From contig NZ_AP025698.1 of assembly GCF_023167465.1 (NCBI RefSeq), positions 992,001 to 1,056,000 of the forward strand: a stretch of DNA of 64,000 bases, given 5' to 3'. This DNA comes from Methanothermobacter tenebrarum (GTDB taxonomy: Archaea > Methanobacteriota > Methanobacteria > Methanobacteriales > DSM-23052). The notes under the pieces are model-generated. The model was not told the origin of the DNA, ran no database searches, and saw nothing but the letters and a program-made list of their open reading frames with translations. This document shows, piece after piece, positions 1 to 7,599 of the stretch. Each line of letters opens with the position of its first letter. Within the stretch, counting starts at the first letter, position 1. The position numbers and the translations under genes were made by a program.

Positions 1-960
1 ATCATCCACCACCTTTTGGAAGTCCTTCCATCTTATATTAAGCCATCTCGAATACTCATGGAATAACTCCTTTTCAATCAGAGCACTCCTATCTACTCTT
101 ATTTTATGTTTTGGCAGTTCTTTTCTGAGCCGCCATCTTGCATCCTTGTATGGTTGGACTTCGAGGACGGCCTCCTCCATATTCTTACCCTCGAATATCA
201 TCTTAAGGAGAATCTCCAAGATTAGGTTTATCCTATCCGGGACTCCTACCGTATCCCCCCTCAGTGATATTCTCCTCCTTTTGACTCTTATCCCATTTTC
301 CTGGAGTTTTTCACCTATCCTGGGGGTGGCGCCTTTTTTGTCACCTGTTTTATCAACTATACCCCCTATTATGAAAGCCCTTGAAGTGAGCTCCTCAGGT
401 CTTATATCCTCCTCTGCCCATAGGTCTAGGAGTGTCGCCTCTATAATCCCATTTTCAGCCAAAAATTTATGCGTGGGGCCCCTGAAGCCTGTTATCCTCT
501 GGAGTGGGAAGTGCATGGAAGATTCCGCTCTCTTGTTAAGCCATGTGAGCACCAGTCTTTCACCCCATAGATAATCCCTTATAAGCCCATAGGATTGGTT
601 TAATTGGAGAGCAAGCTTTCTTTTCTCCTTAGGTGTGTGCCGGTCCCAATACATTAAGTCTATTATAAAATAAGGGTGTTCATATTTTGAAAGTTCGCCT
701 TTGATTTCTTCTATCCCTACCAGAATATCCTCATGGTCACCTTGTGAATAAGCGAACTGGCTGGATCCTACAAGCTCGCCATCTAAGCTCCAGGCTGGTT
801 TCACAGGATCTTCTAATCTTACTATCACCCCTTTCCCATCCAAGATTGAAATAGCCATCTCCTGGAATGGATCATCCCCTCCCAGCCTATGAAGACTCCC
901 AATCTTATCTATACCTTCACTCCTTAACAACTCCTTGAATATCATACCGAGACTCTTCAT
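1..960 (-). CDS. Trm10-like tRNA (position 9) N1-methyltransferase, 3' end cut by window edge
   Basis: SPOUT-class methyltransferase of the Trm10 family, which methylates N1 of the purine at tRNA position 9 using S-adenosylmethionine. The frame is open from the ATG at 960 to base 1 (320 codons) with no stop, so the C-terminus lies outside the window. Family signature: FIIGGIVDK at residues 196-204 (the Trm10 IIGGIVD motif) and VPDRINLILEI at 240-250, where the SPOUT knot and cofactor loop are expected. The start is set by a strong GGAGGTG site 7 nt upstream. The N-terminal 90 residues are the archaeal extension. Whether it modifies A9, G9 or both cannot be read from sequence. Divergent from pyrF. 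Confidence 0.82.
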   Translation of the reverse strand, partial: MKSLGMIFKELLRSEGIDKIGSLHRLGGDDPFQEMAISILDGKGVIVRLEDPVKPAWSLDGELVGSSQFAYSQGDHEDILVGIEEIKGELSKYEHPYFIIDLMYWDRHTPKEKRKLALQLNQSYGLIRDYLWGERLVLTWLNKRAESSMHFPLQRITGFRGPTHKFLAENGIIEATLLDLWAEEDIRPEELTSRAFIIGGIVDKTGDKKGATPRIGEKLQENGIRVKRRRISLRGDTVGVPDRINLILEILLKMIFEGKNMEEAVLEVQPYKDARWRLRKELPKHKIRVDRSALIEKELFHEYSRWLNIRWKDFQKVVDD

Positions 961-1068
961 AGGAGGACACCTCCACATGGGGATAGTATCCTATGAACAG
1001 CCCCCCAAATCTAGGGTTTTTGAACCCTTCGTCAAAAAAAGAAGAGAATCTTCCAGTCTATTAGGATA

Positions 1069-1088
1069 TTATCTTCCCTTGAAGATAA
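1069..1088. promoter_or_regulatory. Perfect inverted repeat in the pyrF promoter region
   Basis: Two 8-nt arms, TTATCTTC and GAAGATAA, separated by CCTT. The right arm overlaps the A/T-rich GATAAATAT box that sits about 27 nt before the pyrF ATG, where an archaeal TATA box would be for a leaderless mRNA. Candidate operator or small hairpin; no regulator is identified. Confidence 0.4.
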
Positions 1089-1116
1089 ATATGATATGCT
1101 ATTATATTCTACTATT

Positions 1117-1785
1117 ATGAAGATAAAAAATAATATAATTTTAGCAATGGATTTAACAGACCCCTCAGAGGCTCTCAGGGTAACAGGCCAGGTAATAGAT
1201 TATATAGACACGGTTAAGATAGGTTATCCGCTTGTACTCTCCGCGGGGATGGGATGCATACAAGAATTCAAAGAAGAATTACAATGCAAGGTCATAGCAG
1301 ACTTTAAAGTTGCTGACATACCCGAGACAAACGAGAAAATCTGTAACATAACATTTGAGCATGGTGCAGATGCCATCATAGTACATGGTTTCACAGGCCC
1401 CGACAGTATAAAAGCTTGCATGGACGCCGCCAACAAAAAAGGGGGGGAAATATTCCTACTCGTGGACATGTCACATCCAGGATCCGGAAAGTTCATAGGC
1501 AGGGTATCAGAGGAAATGGCAAGACTCGGAGTACAACTAGGAGTGGAAAATTATGTGGCCCCAGCCACGAAACCTGAAAGTCTCATGGGGATAAGGCGCA
1601 TAGTAGGTGAAGGGGCGTTCATCATATCCCCTGGTGTGGGATTCCAGGGTGGTGAAGCCACTGAAACACTAAAATTTGCAAATGCCATCATAGTCGGGAG
1701 GACGATCTACCTTTCAAAAAATCCGAGAAAGACAATAGAGGAACTTATAAAGATCCTAGGAGATGTTCATCAAACCGGCCCGTGA
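1117..1785 (+). CDS. pyrF: Orotidine 5'-phosphate decarboxylase
   Basis: Decarboxylates OMP to UMP, the last step of de novo pyrimidine synthesis, in the cytoplasm. The protein is 222 residues, normal for the archaeal family. It carries the catalytic D-x-K-x-x-D motif as DFKVADIP (D62, K64, D67), the N-terminal LAMDL phosphate/ribose site strand, and SPGVGFQGG plus IIVGRTIY near the C-terminus for phosphate binding. The frame extends 7 codons upstream to 1096, but the ATG at 1117 aligns better with the family and sits about 27 nt after a TATA-like box, suggesting a leaderless mRNA. Its 3' end overlaps the convergent membrane gene by 41 nt. Confidence 0.95.
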   Translation: MKIKNNIILAMDLTDPSEALRVTGQVIDYIDTVKIGYPLVLSAGMGCIQEFKEELQCKVIADFKVADIPETNEKICNITFEHGADAIIVHGFTGPDSIKACMDAANKKGGEIFLLVDMSHPGSGKFIGRVSEEMARLGVQLGVENYVAPATKPESLMGIRRIVGEGAFIISPGVGFQGGEATETLKFANAIIVGRTIYLSKNPRKTIEELIKILGDVHQTGP

Positions 1786-2290
1786 ACTCATAGGATAATT
1801 CAAATAACAAGAAGAATATGAAGGAACACCATCCTATCCCATGTATCCACACTATAAAGTATGGGACTATTACAAGGGCTAATATTCCCATTTTAAGGAT
1901 TAAACGATACTCAAATATCATGGAAAGATAACCCCCACCTTGTAGCCGGTCATGTCCAAACTCGTCCAAGAAGGCCCCGAGGACGCACACAAGCAAAGTC
2001 ACCGGTTCAAGGACTGGTAACCCCCCCATGAGGGCTACTAGGAGGAAGAGGGCCCCTGCAAGGAAGTGGTTTAAGTTATCGATTTTACCAGCTAATAGGG
2101 TGCCTATAAATACCCCAAAGAATATATATGGGGCGTCAGAGCTTATAGTGACGAGTAATCCGACGAAGGCGCCGCAGAGGATCCCTGTGATGGCCCCAGC
2201 TATCCTAGTTGTGGTGTCATCGGCAAGATCGTCAGCAAGCTTCATAAGAAAACCAGAAGAAAAATATAAAAGCGGTTCTATCATACCCAT
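1745..2290 (-). CDS. Conserved membrane protein, unknown function
   Basis: A 181-residue protein with about five hydrophobic segments (roughly residues 28-50, 52-68, 78-108, 130-147 and 150-167) and acidic/polar loops, including a LADDLADDTTTR stretch at 17-28 and a FGHDRLQGG loop near 115-123. The position of this gene behind deoxyhypusine synthase, 23 nt downstream, suggests co-transcription. I recognise no catalytic motif or named family. The C-terminal codons overlap the end of pyrF on the other strand by 41 nt, so antisense contact of the two 3' ends is expected. ATG at 2290 has a purine-rich GAGAGAAGGA site; the ATG two codons later is an alternative. Confidence 0.7.
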   Translation of the reverse strand: MGMIEPLLYFSSGFLMKLADDLADDTTTRIAGAITGILCGAFVGLLVTISSDAPYIFFGVFIGTLLAGKIDNLNHFLAGALFLLVALMGGLPVLEPVTLLVCVLGAFLDEFGHDRLQGGGYLSMIFEYRLILKMGILALVIVPYFIVWIHGIGWCSFIFFLLFELSYEFTGRFDEHLLGSL

Positions 2291-2313
2291 TTCCTTCTCT
2301 CTTTGTGTAAGGG

Positions 2314-3210
2314 CTAAAGTGCGCCTGCCAGTATCAGTGGGAATAATATTGTAGCATCACCTATAACAGTCACTAGTTTAGAGTCTGTCTGCGCTTTTGC
2401 CCATGTTCTAGCCTCTTCTAATGGGGCTCCGCTAAGGCTTCCCGCCTCGCTCCTGTCCATGATTATCTGGATAGCCGCATCAACTCCCCCTCTGAGTATG
2501 GTTGATGCCAGAGTATAATGTTTAGGCACACCACCACCTAATATTATGGCACCTATCCTCTCGGATTCGAATACCAGATCTGACAGATGGTGCATATCAG
2601 CTACCGCGTCAAGGCATAACTGGTTTTCCTGGGTGAACATCCAAAGTTGGAGTCCTATCATACTATCGATTATCCCAGGGGCATAGATTGGTATGTTATT
2701 ATCAGTTGCATTTTTTATTATGGAATTTTCATCCTGGATGTGTTTTCCTATCTCATGGATAAATTCTCTTATGGAAAAAACCTGCCTAGTGGAAGTTATC
2801 GATTCTAGGATCTTTGATATTCTCTCCTCGAAAACTTCGAAGTCTTCCGTTTTTGTGTAAATGTCCTTGATATGGCCCACTTTTGCCTCGCCGGGTTGGA
2901 GGTTGTGGTAGTGTCCGCCACCGAATGCCTCCAGTAGGTCATGGGTTAAGTTAGCCCCACTTGTGATAAGGGCTTGGATTCTACCCTCCCTTAGAAGGTC
3001 TGATATGATCCTTCGCATGCCACCAGCTACAAGGGGTCCTGCCATGCTAAGGAAGATGTTCATTTTATTGTCTTGGAACATTTCAGATAACAGTCTGGTG
3101 GCCTTGTATACTCTCCCAGCTCCAAGGACTCCCGCCCGGCCCATTTCATCTATTAGTTCTTTGACTTTCATTTCACCCTTTATTGTCATGTGTTGGACTC
3201 TCATGGTCAT
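2314..3210 (-). CDS. dys: Deoxyhypusine synthase
   Basis: NAD-dependent transfer of the aminobutyl group of spermidine to a lysine of translation factor aIF5A, the first step of hypusine formation. The protein has 298 residues from the chosen start. Conserved elements include the TSGANLTHDLLEAFGG region (residues 83-98), LGGGVPKH, and a WAK tripeptide whose K272 corresponds to the enzyme-intermediate lysine in the WGK motif of the human enzyme. The frame is open 11 codons further upstream, but the ATG at 3210 follows a GGTAGG site that contains the stop of the upstream HTH-CBS gene, 4 nt away, so this start gives a clean tandem junction. Confidence 0.9.
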   Translation of the reverse strand: MTMRVQHMTIKGEMKVKELIDEMGRAGVLGAGRVYKATRLLSEMFQDNKMNIFLSMAGPLVAGGMRRIISDLLREGRIQALITSGANLTHDLLEAFGGGHYHNLQPGEAKVGHIKDIYTKTEDFEVFEERISKILESITSTRQVFSIREFIHEIGKHIQDENSIIKNATDNNIPIYAPGIIDSMIGLQLWMFTQENQLCLDAVADMHHLSDLVFESERIGAIILGGGVPKHYTLASTILRGGVDAAIQIIMDRSEAGSLSGAPLEEARTWAKAQTDSKLVTVIGDATILFPLILAGAL

Positions 3211-3214
3211 TTTC

Positions 3215-4102
3215 CTACCTGTTTTTGAGTCCTGAGATCGCATCTAGTATGTCTGTGCGTGTCACGATCCCTATGGGCCTCTTTTTAGAATCTACTAGGA
3301 TTAGGCGGCCTATGTTGTGTTTGTTCATTATCTCTATCGCATCTGATATCATAACTGTCTTGTCAACTGTTACTATGCTGGTTGACATGATATCAGCGAC
3401 TTTACATTGGTCCTTGCCTTCTGCTATTGCCCTGTTTATGTCGCTGAGTGTCAGCATCCCCACTATCTTGTCGTCTTCCGTTACTGGGGCGCCCTCAATG
3501 TTTTTCTCTGACAGTATCCTCGCCACTTCTTTAAGTGTCATTTCTGGTTTTATTGTCACCAGATCCTGGGTTGCCACTTCCATCACCGTCTTCTGTGGTA
3601 TGCTCCTGATACCAGTCGTGTCTAGCAATATCATGTTATCCATATCATCTCTACCCACTATGATACCATCCACCACGAGCTTGTTCACCGGGGTTGGCCC
3701 CACCCTTATCCTGTCTCCCAGATCAAGATTTTTTATGCTGCCAACTACCTTTATGGCTGCTTCACATTCTCCTGGGTGTGGTATGCTTGTGAATTCTATC
3801 TTTGAAACTGAAAGGTCTTCAAGTTTTTCCCCGTTCTTGTAGATGGGGACCTGGGCTTTCATCTCCATGGGTGATATCTCAAGGTATTGGAATGCTTTTA
3901 TTGTCGGCTTGTACCCGCCCCTGGGCCCTGGAACCCCCTTCACAAGGCCCAGGCTCCTCAGTGCCTGCATCTGGTTCCTTATAGTCCCCGGGTTCCTGTT
4001 CATTATCGCCGCTATCTCCTCGCCCTTGATAGATTTTCCATCAGCTTTTTTGTAAAGGTTGATGAGCGTTTGCAGTATCTCTTTCTGGACAGCCGTTAAC
4101 AT
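3215..4102 (-). CDS. HTH plus paired CBS-domain regulator
   Basis: A 295-residue protein. Residues 1-70 form a winged-helix-like region (KSIKGEEIAAIMNRNPGTIRNQMQALR) ending in a GPRGGYKPT wing. A middle region of about 70-170 has a beta-rich segment (DLGDRIRVGPTPVNKLVVDG). Residues 170-290 hold two CBS motifs, each with the typical EGAPVTEDDKIVGMLTLSDI and IGRLILVDSKKRPIGIVTRTDI strands that bind adenosine nucleotides. This architecture is common in methanogens and points to a nucleotide-sensing DNA-binding regulator; its targets are unknown. It is transcribed with deoxyhypusine synthase, and an inverted repeat lies in its promoter. Confidence 0.85.
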   Translation of the reverse strand: MLTAVQKEILQTLINLYKKADGKSIKGEEIAAIMNRNPGTIRNQMQALRSLGLVKGVPGPRGGYKPTIKAFQYLEISPMEMKAQVPIYKNGEKLEDLSVSKIEFTSIPHPGECEAAIKVVGSIKNLDLGDRIRVGPTPVNKLVVDGIIVGRDDMDNMILLDTTGIRSIPQKTVMEVATQDLVTIKPEMTLKEVARILSEKNIEGAPVTEDDKIVGMLTLSDINRAIAEGKDQCKVADIMSTSIVTVDKTVMISDAIEIMNKHNIGRLILVDSKKRPIGIVTRTDILDAISGLKNR

Positions 4103-4131
4103 CTATAACACCTAAAATCATATCTATTATG

Positions 4132-4150
4132 AACAATAATTATAATTGTT
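4132..4150. promoter_or_regulatory. Inverted repeat in promoter of the HTH-CBS gene
   Basis: Arms AACAAT and ATTGTT around a 7-nt A/T spacer that includes ATTATA. It lies 30-48 nt before the start codon of the HTH-CBS gene on the minus strand, overlapping the expected TATA box. Such a site could be an autoregulatory operator, but the sequence is very A/T-rich and chance symmetry is possible. Confidence 0.35.
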
Positions 4151-4405
4151 TTTTAATATTAACTTGTCCCCAATATTTTTATCGGAGATCATCCAGCATC
4201 TAAAATTTTTTGACAAAAATTACACCACCGATATGGGGAGACTCCCCATTTCATGACAGAGGAAAACCCCCCAAGTGACCTCTTCTACCGGGGGGTTCAC
4301 ACTTTCATATCCTAGGGTAGTTTGGAATCGCCAAAGTGGGAGATAAACCCTTGAAGAAGCCCCATCCAAAAAAGCTCCTAAAAGGAGAAGGCTAAAAAAA
4401 AGGAA

Positions 4406-4445
4406 CTGATGGGATACCTAACATCAGAGGACAAAACAAGTATCC
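4406..4445. other. Predicted H-type pseudoknot inside island A
   Basis: Stem 1 is CTGATG (4406-4411) with CATCAG (4422-4427). Stem 2 is GGATAC (4412-4417) with GTATCC (4440-4445). The two perfect 6-bp stems interleave in the classical H-type order, with a 4-nt CTAA and a 12-nt A-rich connecting loop. Found by eye; no covariation support was available. Confidence 0.4.
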
Positions 4446-4563
4446 TGCCAATAGGAGGTTAAGTGGAGAATTATGAAACCACCCTGGCTGAGACCCCCCC
4501 AGAATATTATGAATCTATAGGCTGGGTTCTGAAACATGCCCCCTCAGAAGTTTAATCATCACC

Positions 4564-5154
4564 CTAGAAAATATACCTTTTTTCTAACAATCTCTTAAAG
4601 ACCGGGATGGTGAAAAATATCAGATTACTCCAAGCATATAAATAAGGGGATAAGCTCATCGCCATGATAGAGCATGTTGGTAAGATGAGACTATTGGCCC
4701 TTATAAATTTTATCCTCCTCGCATCAACATCATCTACCAGACCTTTTTTAACGGAATAATCCCAGTTAATATAAGATAGGGTTCCTACCAATAGTTGATT
4801 AACCTGGAATATTATATTAGCTGTGAAGTAACTGGCACCATATTCTGAGACCATTTCAGTGGAGAATGGTATCATAGCTATAAAGATCAAGGAGAAAATA
4901 TTTATAGTTATCAGGGTAGGGTTTGTGCGTTTGATAAAATTGAACTGCTGATGATTAACACGCCACAAGCCACCCAGTATCCAGAAGGAGAAAAAATAGC
5001 AAAAAAACTGGGGCCATAACACTCCAAGTTGTTGTTAGAATGCTGCTTCAGTTAAAGAATTGGAAATTCTTGGAACATCCAATGTTAATACGAGAAGTGT
5101 CATTGAAATAGCGAATATACCATCCACAAGTGTTTCAATACGACCAGTCCTCAT
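4564..5154 (-). pseudogene. TMEM175-like ion-channel gene interrupted by an in-frame TAA
   Basis: TMEM175/DUF1211 proteins are six-helix potassium/proton channels whose first helix has an R-x(3)-FSDGVFAIAMTLL signature. Here codons 1-39 from the ATG at 5154 encode that first helix (DGIFAISMTLLVLTLDVP), then a TAA at 5037-5035 stops translation. The same frame continues without shift into QQLGVLWPQFF and the remaining helices (HHQQF-type loop, IPFSTEM, LSPYLYAW) to 4564. One base change would restore the gene. The downstream part could only start at a GTG at 5022. An ATG at 5169 could be the original start. A sequencing error, a recent nonsense mutation and readthrough are all possible; pyrrolysine is not, since the codon is TAA. 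Confidence 0.85.
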
Positions 5155-5255
5155 CCACAAATTAGACATTGAATAAAATCTCCACATCATATAATATTAG
5201 TATTTCCATAGGATGATAGAAATTCTTAAAAGAAACTAGAGGGGGATGATAAACC

Positions 5256-6239
5256 ATGAAGATTATCCTAGGTTTGCCAAAGGGTAGCCTGAATAATGTT
5301 AATCGCGGGAACACCTACCAGGTATTTGTAGATGCCGGATACGAGATCAGAGGCTATGAACCCGGAAAAGAAGAAAACGAGATCAGGATACTCAACGATC
5401 CTGAGATAAAAGCTTATCTTACAAGACCGCAGAGCGCCCCAGTAGAATTAAACAGGGGCATGTTAGATATTGCGATAATAGGCGACGACTGGGTGCGTGA
5501 AGAATCCATAAACAACAATAATATGATAAAGAAGATAGGCAGCCTAGAGTACGGTCAAACACGCCTAATAGTTGCAGTGCCCAAAGAAAAACCGTATAAT
5601 TCCCTACAAGAGTTTTTCCTAGCCAATAGGGATCGTGAAACCCCAATATTATGCTTCACAGAATACCCCAACATCACAAGGGAATTCTTCATGAAAAACC
5701 CCGGTTACAAGGAAATATTCGGTGAAAGCACTCCAATGGTCCAGATAAGGGGTCTTAGGGATGGTGATAATGAAATGGTCCAGATAATAAACTCAGATGG
5801 AGCCACCGAAGTATATATTGCAAAGGGCGCCGACCTTATAGTGGATAATACACAGACCGGCACCAGCCTAAGGAAAGCCGGCCTAAAAATTATCGACACC
5901 ATAATGGAATCCAGCGCAGGATTATACGCCGGGCCAACCTGCAAAGGAGAAAAGTTGGAGAAGGCTAAGATGATATATCAGCAATTATTCGGGGCTATAA
6001 AAGCCCGAGATTACTTTGACGTTAAATTCAATATAAAGAATGAAAAACTAGAAGATGTTAAAGAATTCCTAATCTCCAGAAGATATTGTTCACAAGAGCC
6101 GACAATAGTAAAGGGTATGAAATTCTCACAGGTAAACGTCCTAATACCAAAAAATAAATTCCCAGAGATGCTAAGCGGCATTAAAAGCCTTGGAGCATCA
6201 TCCATAGTAAGGGAGAAAGTCAAACAATACGTGGAATAA
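5256..6239 (+). CDS. hisG: Divergent long-form ATP phosphoribosyltransferase (HisG family)
   Basis: HisG condenses ATP with PRPP in the first step of histidine synthesis. At 327 residues it is longer than usual long-form HisG (about 280-300). The N-terminus has LPKGSLN, matching the LPKGRL start of the family, followed by a periplasmic-binding-like fold with LDIAIIGDDWV (D-I-A-I-x-G-x-D) and DLIVDNTQTGTSLRKAGLKII, equivalent to the PRPP loop D-x(2)-V-D-x(3)-T-G-T-T. The last ~75 residues resemble the regulatory ACT-like domain (VNVLIPKNKFPEMLSGIKSLGASSIV). GAGGGGGAT precedes the ATG. The divergence leaves open a related phosphoribosyltransferase or binding role. Confidence 0.72.
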   Translation: MKIILGLPKGSLNNVNRGNTYQVFVDAGYEIRGYEPGKEENEIRILNDPEIKAYLTRPQSAPVELNRGMLDIAIIGDDWVREESINNNNMIKKIGSLEYGQTRLIVAVPKEKPYNSLQEFFLANRDRETPILCFTEYPNITREFFMKNPGYKEIFGESTPMVQIRGLRDGDNEMVQIINSDGATEVYIAKGADLIVDNTQTGTSLRKAGLKIIDTIMESSAGLYAGPTCKGEKLEKAKMIYQQLFGAIKARDYFDVKFNIKNEKLEDVKEFLISRRYCSQEPTIVKGMKFSQVNVLIPKNKFPEMLSGIKSLGASSIVREKVKQYVE

Positions 6240-6263
6240 CAATAATCCATGGGGGAGTGGAAA

Positions 6264-6275
6264 CTTTTATAATTT
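6264..6275 (+). promoter_or_regulatory. TATA box of the Cys-rich protein/radical SAM pair
   Basis: CTTTTATAATTT lies about 25 nt before the region where transcription would start (near 6294), just ahead of the GGAGAGAGG ribosome-binding site of the gene at 6310. It gives the pair its own promoter separate from hisG. Confidence 0.45.
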
Positions 6276-6309
6276 ACAAATGTTTAAAATTTGGAGAGAG
6301 GATAAAAAA

Positions 6310-6462
6310 ATGAAATTTGAAGACTTGTTTAAAGAATGTCCACGTTGCGGTTCCAAGGATAAGATAGTTAAAAGGAAGATAGTAGACGAACATAAGGCCT
6401 TCGCCACCCTCAGGGAGATTGTATGCGAAAAATGCGGGTACGTATTCCAAAAAGGGGAATAG
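6310..6462 (+). CDS. Small Cys-rich zinc-ribbon-like peptide, possible target of the adjacent radical SAM enzyme
   Basis: A 50-residue protein with two knuckles, CPRCG at residues 10-14 and CEKCG at 39-43, separated by a basic, charged stretch (KIVKRKIVDEHKAF). The ATG at 6310 follows a GGAGAGAGG site and is preferred to an ATG ten codons upstream that lacks one. The gene ends 12 nt before a SPASM-type radical SAM gene. From memory, methanogens have a family of ~50-residue Cys-rich peptides (TIGR04165) always next to a peptide-modifying radical SAM enzyme (TIGR04083), and this pair looks like it. A plain zinc-ribbon protein is the simpler alternative. Confidence 0.68.
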   Translation: MKFEDLFKECPRCGSKDKIVKRKIVDEHKAFATLREIVCEKCGYVFQKGE

Positions 6463-6474
6463 GAGGGTTATTCC

Positions 6475-7599
6475 TTGGCTTTTCATGTTATGATAATCCC
6501 TACTATGAATTGTCCATCAAATTGTAGTTATTGTTGGGGTGTTGAACGGGACTCCACCATAATGAGCATAGACATTATAAAGAAGATCGTCTCCTGGCTT
6601 AAGGGTTTCAGGATGGAGCCAGTGACCTTCACATTCCATGGAGGCGAACCCCTACTGGCAGGTTACGAGTTCTACAAGGAGGCCCTCTCCCTACTGAGCG
6701 GGGAATTAGCCATGTTGAATCCTGCCTTCGCAATACAGACAAACCTTTGGTTAATGGATGATAGGTTGGCTAAGCTCTTCGCCAAGTATAATATACCCAT
6801 CGGCTCCAGTTTAGATGGGCCAGAACAGATAAATGATTTTCAGAGAGGTGAGGGATATTTTAAGAAGACCATGCGCGGGTACGAGGTTGCCAGGAGACAT
6901 GGTCTGAATGTGAGCTTTATTAGTACTTTCACCTCCTATTCCATAAATTTTAAGGAGGAGGTTTTCAAGTTCTTTTTGGAGAATGGTCTGAATCTTAAAT
7001 TGCACCCGGCCTTACCGTCTCTTAAGAGTGAGGATCCTAGAGAGTGGAGTATAAGTGCTAGGGAGTATGGTGAGCTCCTTGTTTATCTTCTTGATGAGTA
7101 TTTGTCCCATTTTGGCGAGATTGAGATAAAGAATCTTGACCATTTTGCCAAGAGCATGTTTATGAGGCGGGGTGTTGTATGCACCCTCGCAGATTGTGTT
7201 GGTAATACCTTTGCTGTGGATCCCCATGGTGATATATACCCCTGTTATCGTTTTGTGGAGATAAAGGATTATGTTATGGGTAATGTGGAGGATAAGCCGA
7301 GTATGGATGATCTTGAGGAGTCCGAAGCTTTGAGGAGGCTTAGGGATTGGAGAAGGCTCGTGGATGAGGAGTGTTCATCCTGTGATTATTATCGTTTTTG
7401 CCTTGGTGGGTGTCCATACAATGCCATAAATATTGTTGATGGTAGGATGGAGCTTGATGGTGTGGATCATCAGTGCGAAGCCTATAAGATGATATTTGGT
7501 GAGATGAAAAGGAGGGTTAACAGGGATTTCATGGTCCATGGGATTGAAGGTGGGGATAGGAAGGCTAGGATTATCGATTTGATGTTGAAAGAGCTTTAA
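6475..7599 (+). CDS. Radical SAM/SPASM enzyme, putative peptide maturase
   Basis: A 374-residue protein of the anSME/peptide-maturase type. The radical SAM cluster motif is C13-x3-C17-x2-C20 (CPSNCSYC), followed by HGGEPLL (the SAM-binding GGE). The C-terminal half has a SPASM pattern: CTLADC, then DPHGDIYPC, then CSSCDYYRFCLGGCP and a final HQC, enough for auxiliary Fe-S clusters. Such enzymes install thioether, C-C or other crosslinks on peptides, or formylglycine in proteins. Translation probably starts at the TTG at 6475, which has an AGGAGGG site 8 nt upstream; the next ATG is at residue 6. Co-transcribed with the 50-residue Cys-rich gene, which is the obvious candidate substrate. Confidence 0.82.
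   Translation: MAFHVMIIPTMNCPSNCSYCWGVERDSTIMSIDIIKKIVSWLKGFRMEPVTFTFHGGEPLLAGYEFYKEALSLLSGELAMLNPAFAIQTNLWLMDDRLAKLFAKYNIPIGSSLDGPEQINDFQRGEGYFKKTMRGYEVARRHGLNVSFISTFTSYSINFKEEVFKFFLENGLNLKLHPALPSLKSEDPREWSISAREYGELLVYLLDEYLSHFGEIEIKNLDHFAKSMFMRRGVVCTLADCVGNTFAVDPHGDIYPCYRFVEIKDYVMGNVEDKPSMDDLEESEALRRLRDWRRLVDEECSSCDYYRFCLGGCPYNAINIVDGRMELDGVDHQCEAYKMIFGEMKRRVNRDFMVHGIEGGDRKARIIDLMLKEL

Larger units (their letters stand above)
4103..4563. other. Gene-free island A with hairpins and a pseudoknot
   Basis: 461 bases without a credible reading frame on either strand. The part nearest the HTH-CBS gene is A/T-rich promoter. From about 4180 it becomes structured: a 17-nt palindrome at 4233-4249 (ATGGGGAG/CTCCCCAT), an 8-bp stem AACCCCCC/GGGGGGTT at 4265-4297, a CTCCT/AGGAG hairpin near 4376-4389, and a two-stem pseudoknot at 4406-4445. 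It shares a GGAA-(AA)-CCCCCCA motif with islands at 47.8-48.1 and 62.9-63.1 kb. Candidate non-coding RNA locus; strand and ends are unknown. Confidence 0.45.

Noticed and set aside
4265..4304. A second pseudoknot using AAGTG (4273-4277) and CACTT (4300-4304)
   Set aside because: The connecting loop would be only 2 nt and could not span the 8-bp C6/G6 stem, so only the simple hairpin is kept.
5035..5037. Pyrrolysine or selenocysteine readthrough in the TMEM175-like gene
   Set aside because: The stop is TAA, not TAG or TGA.
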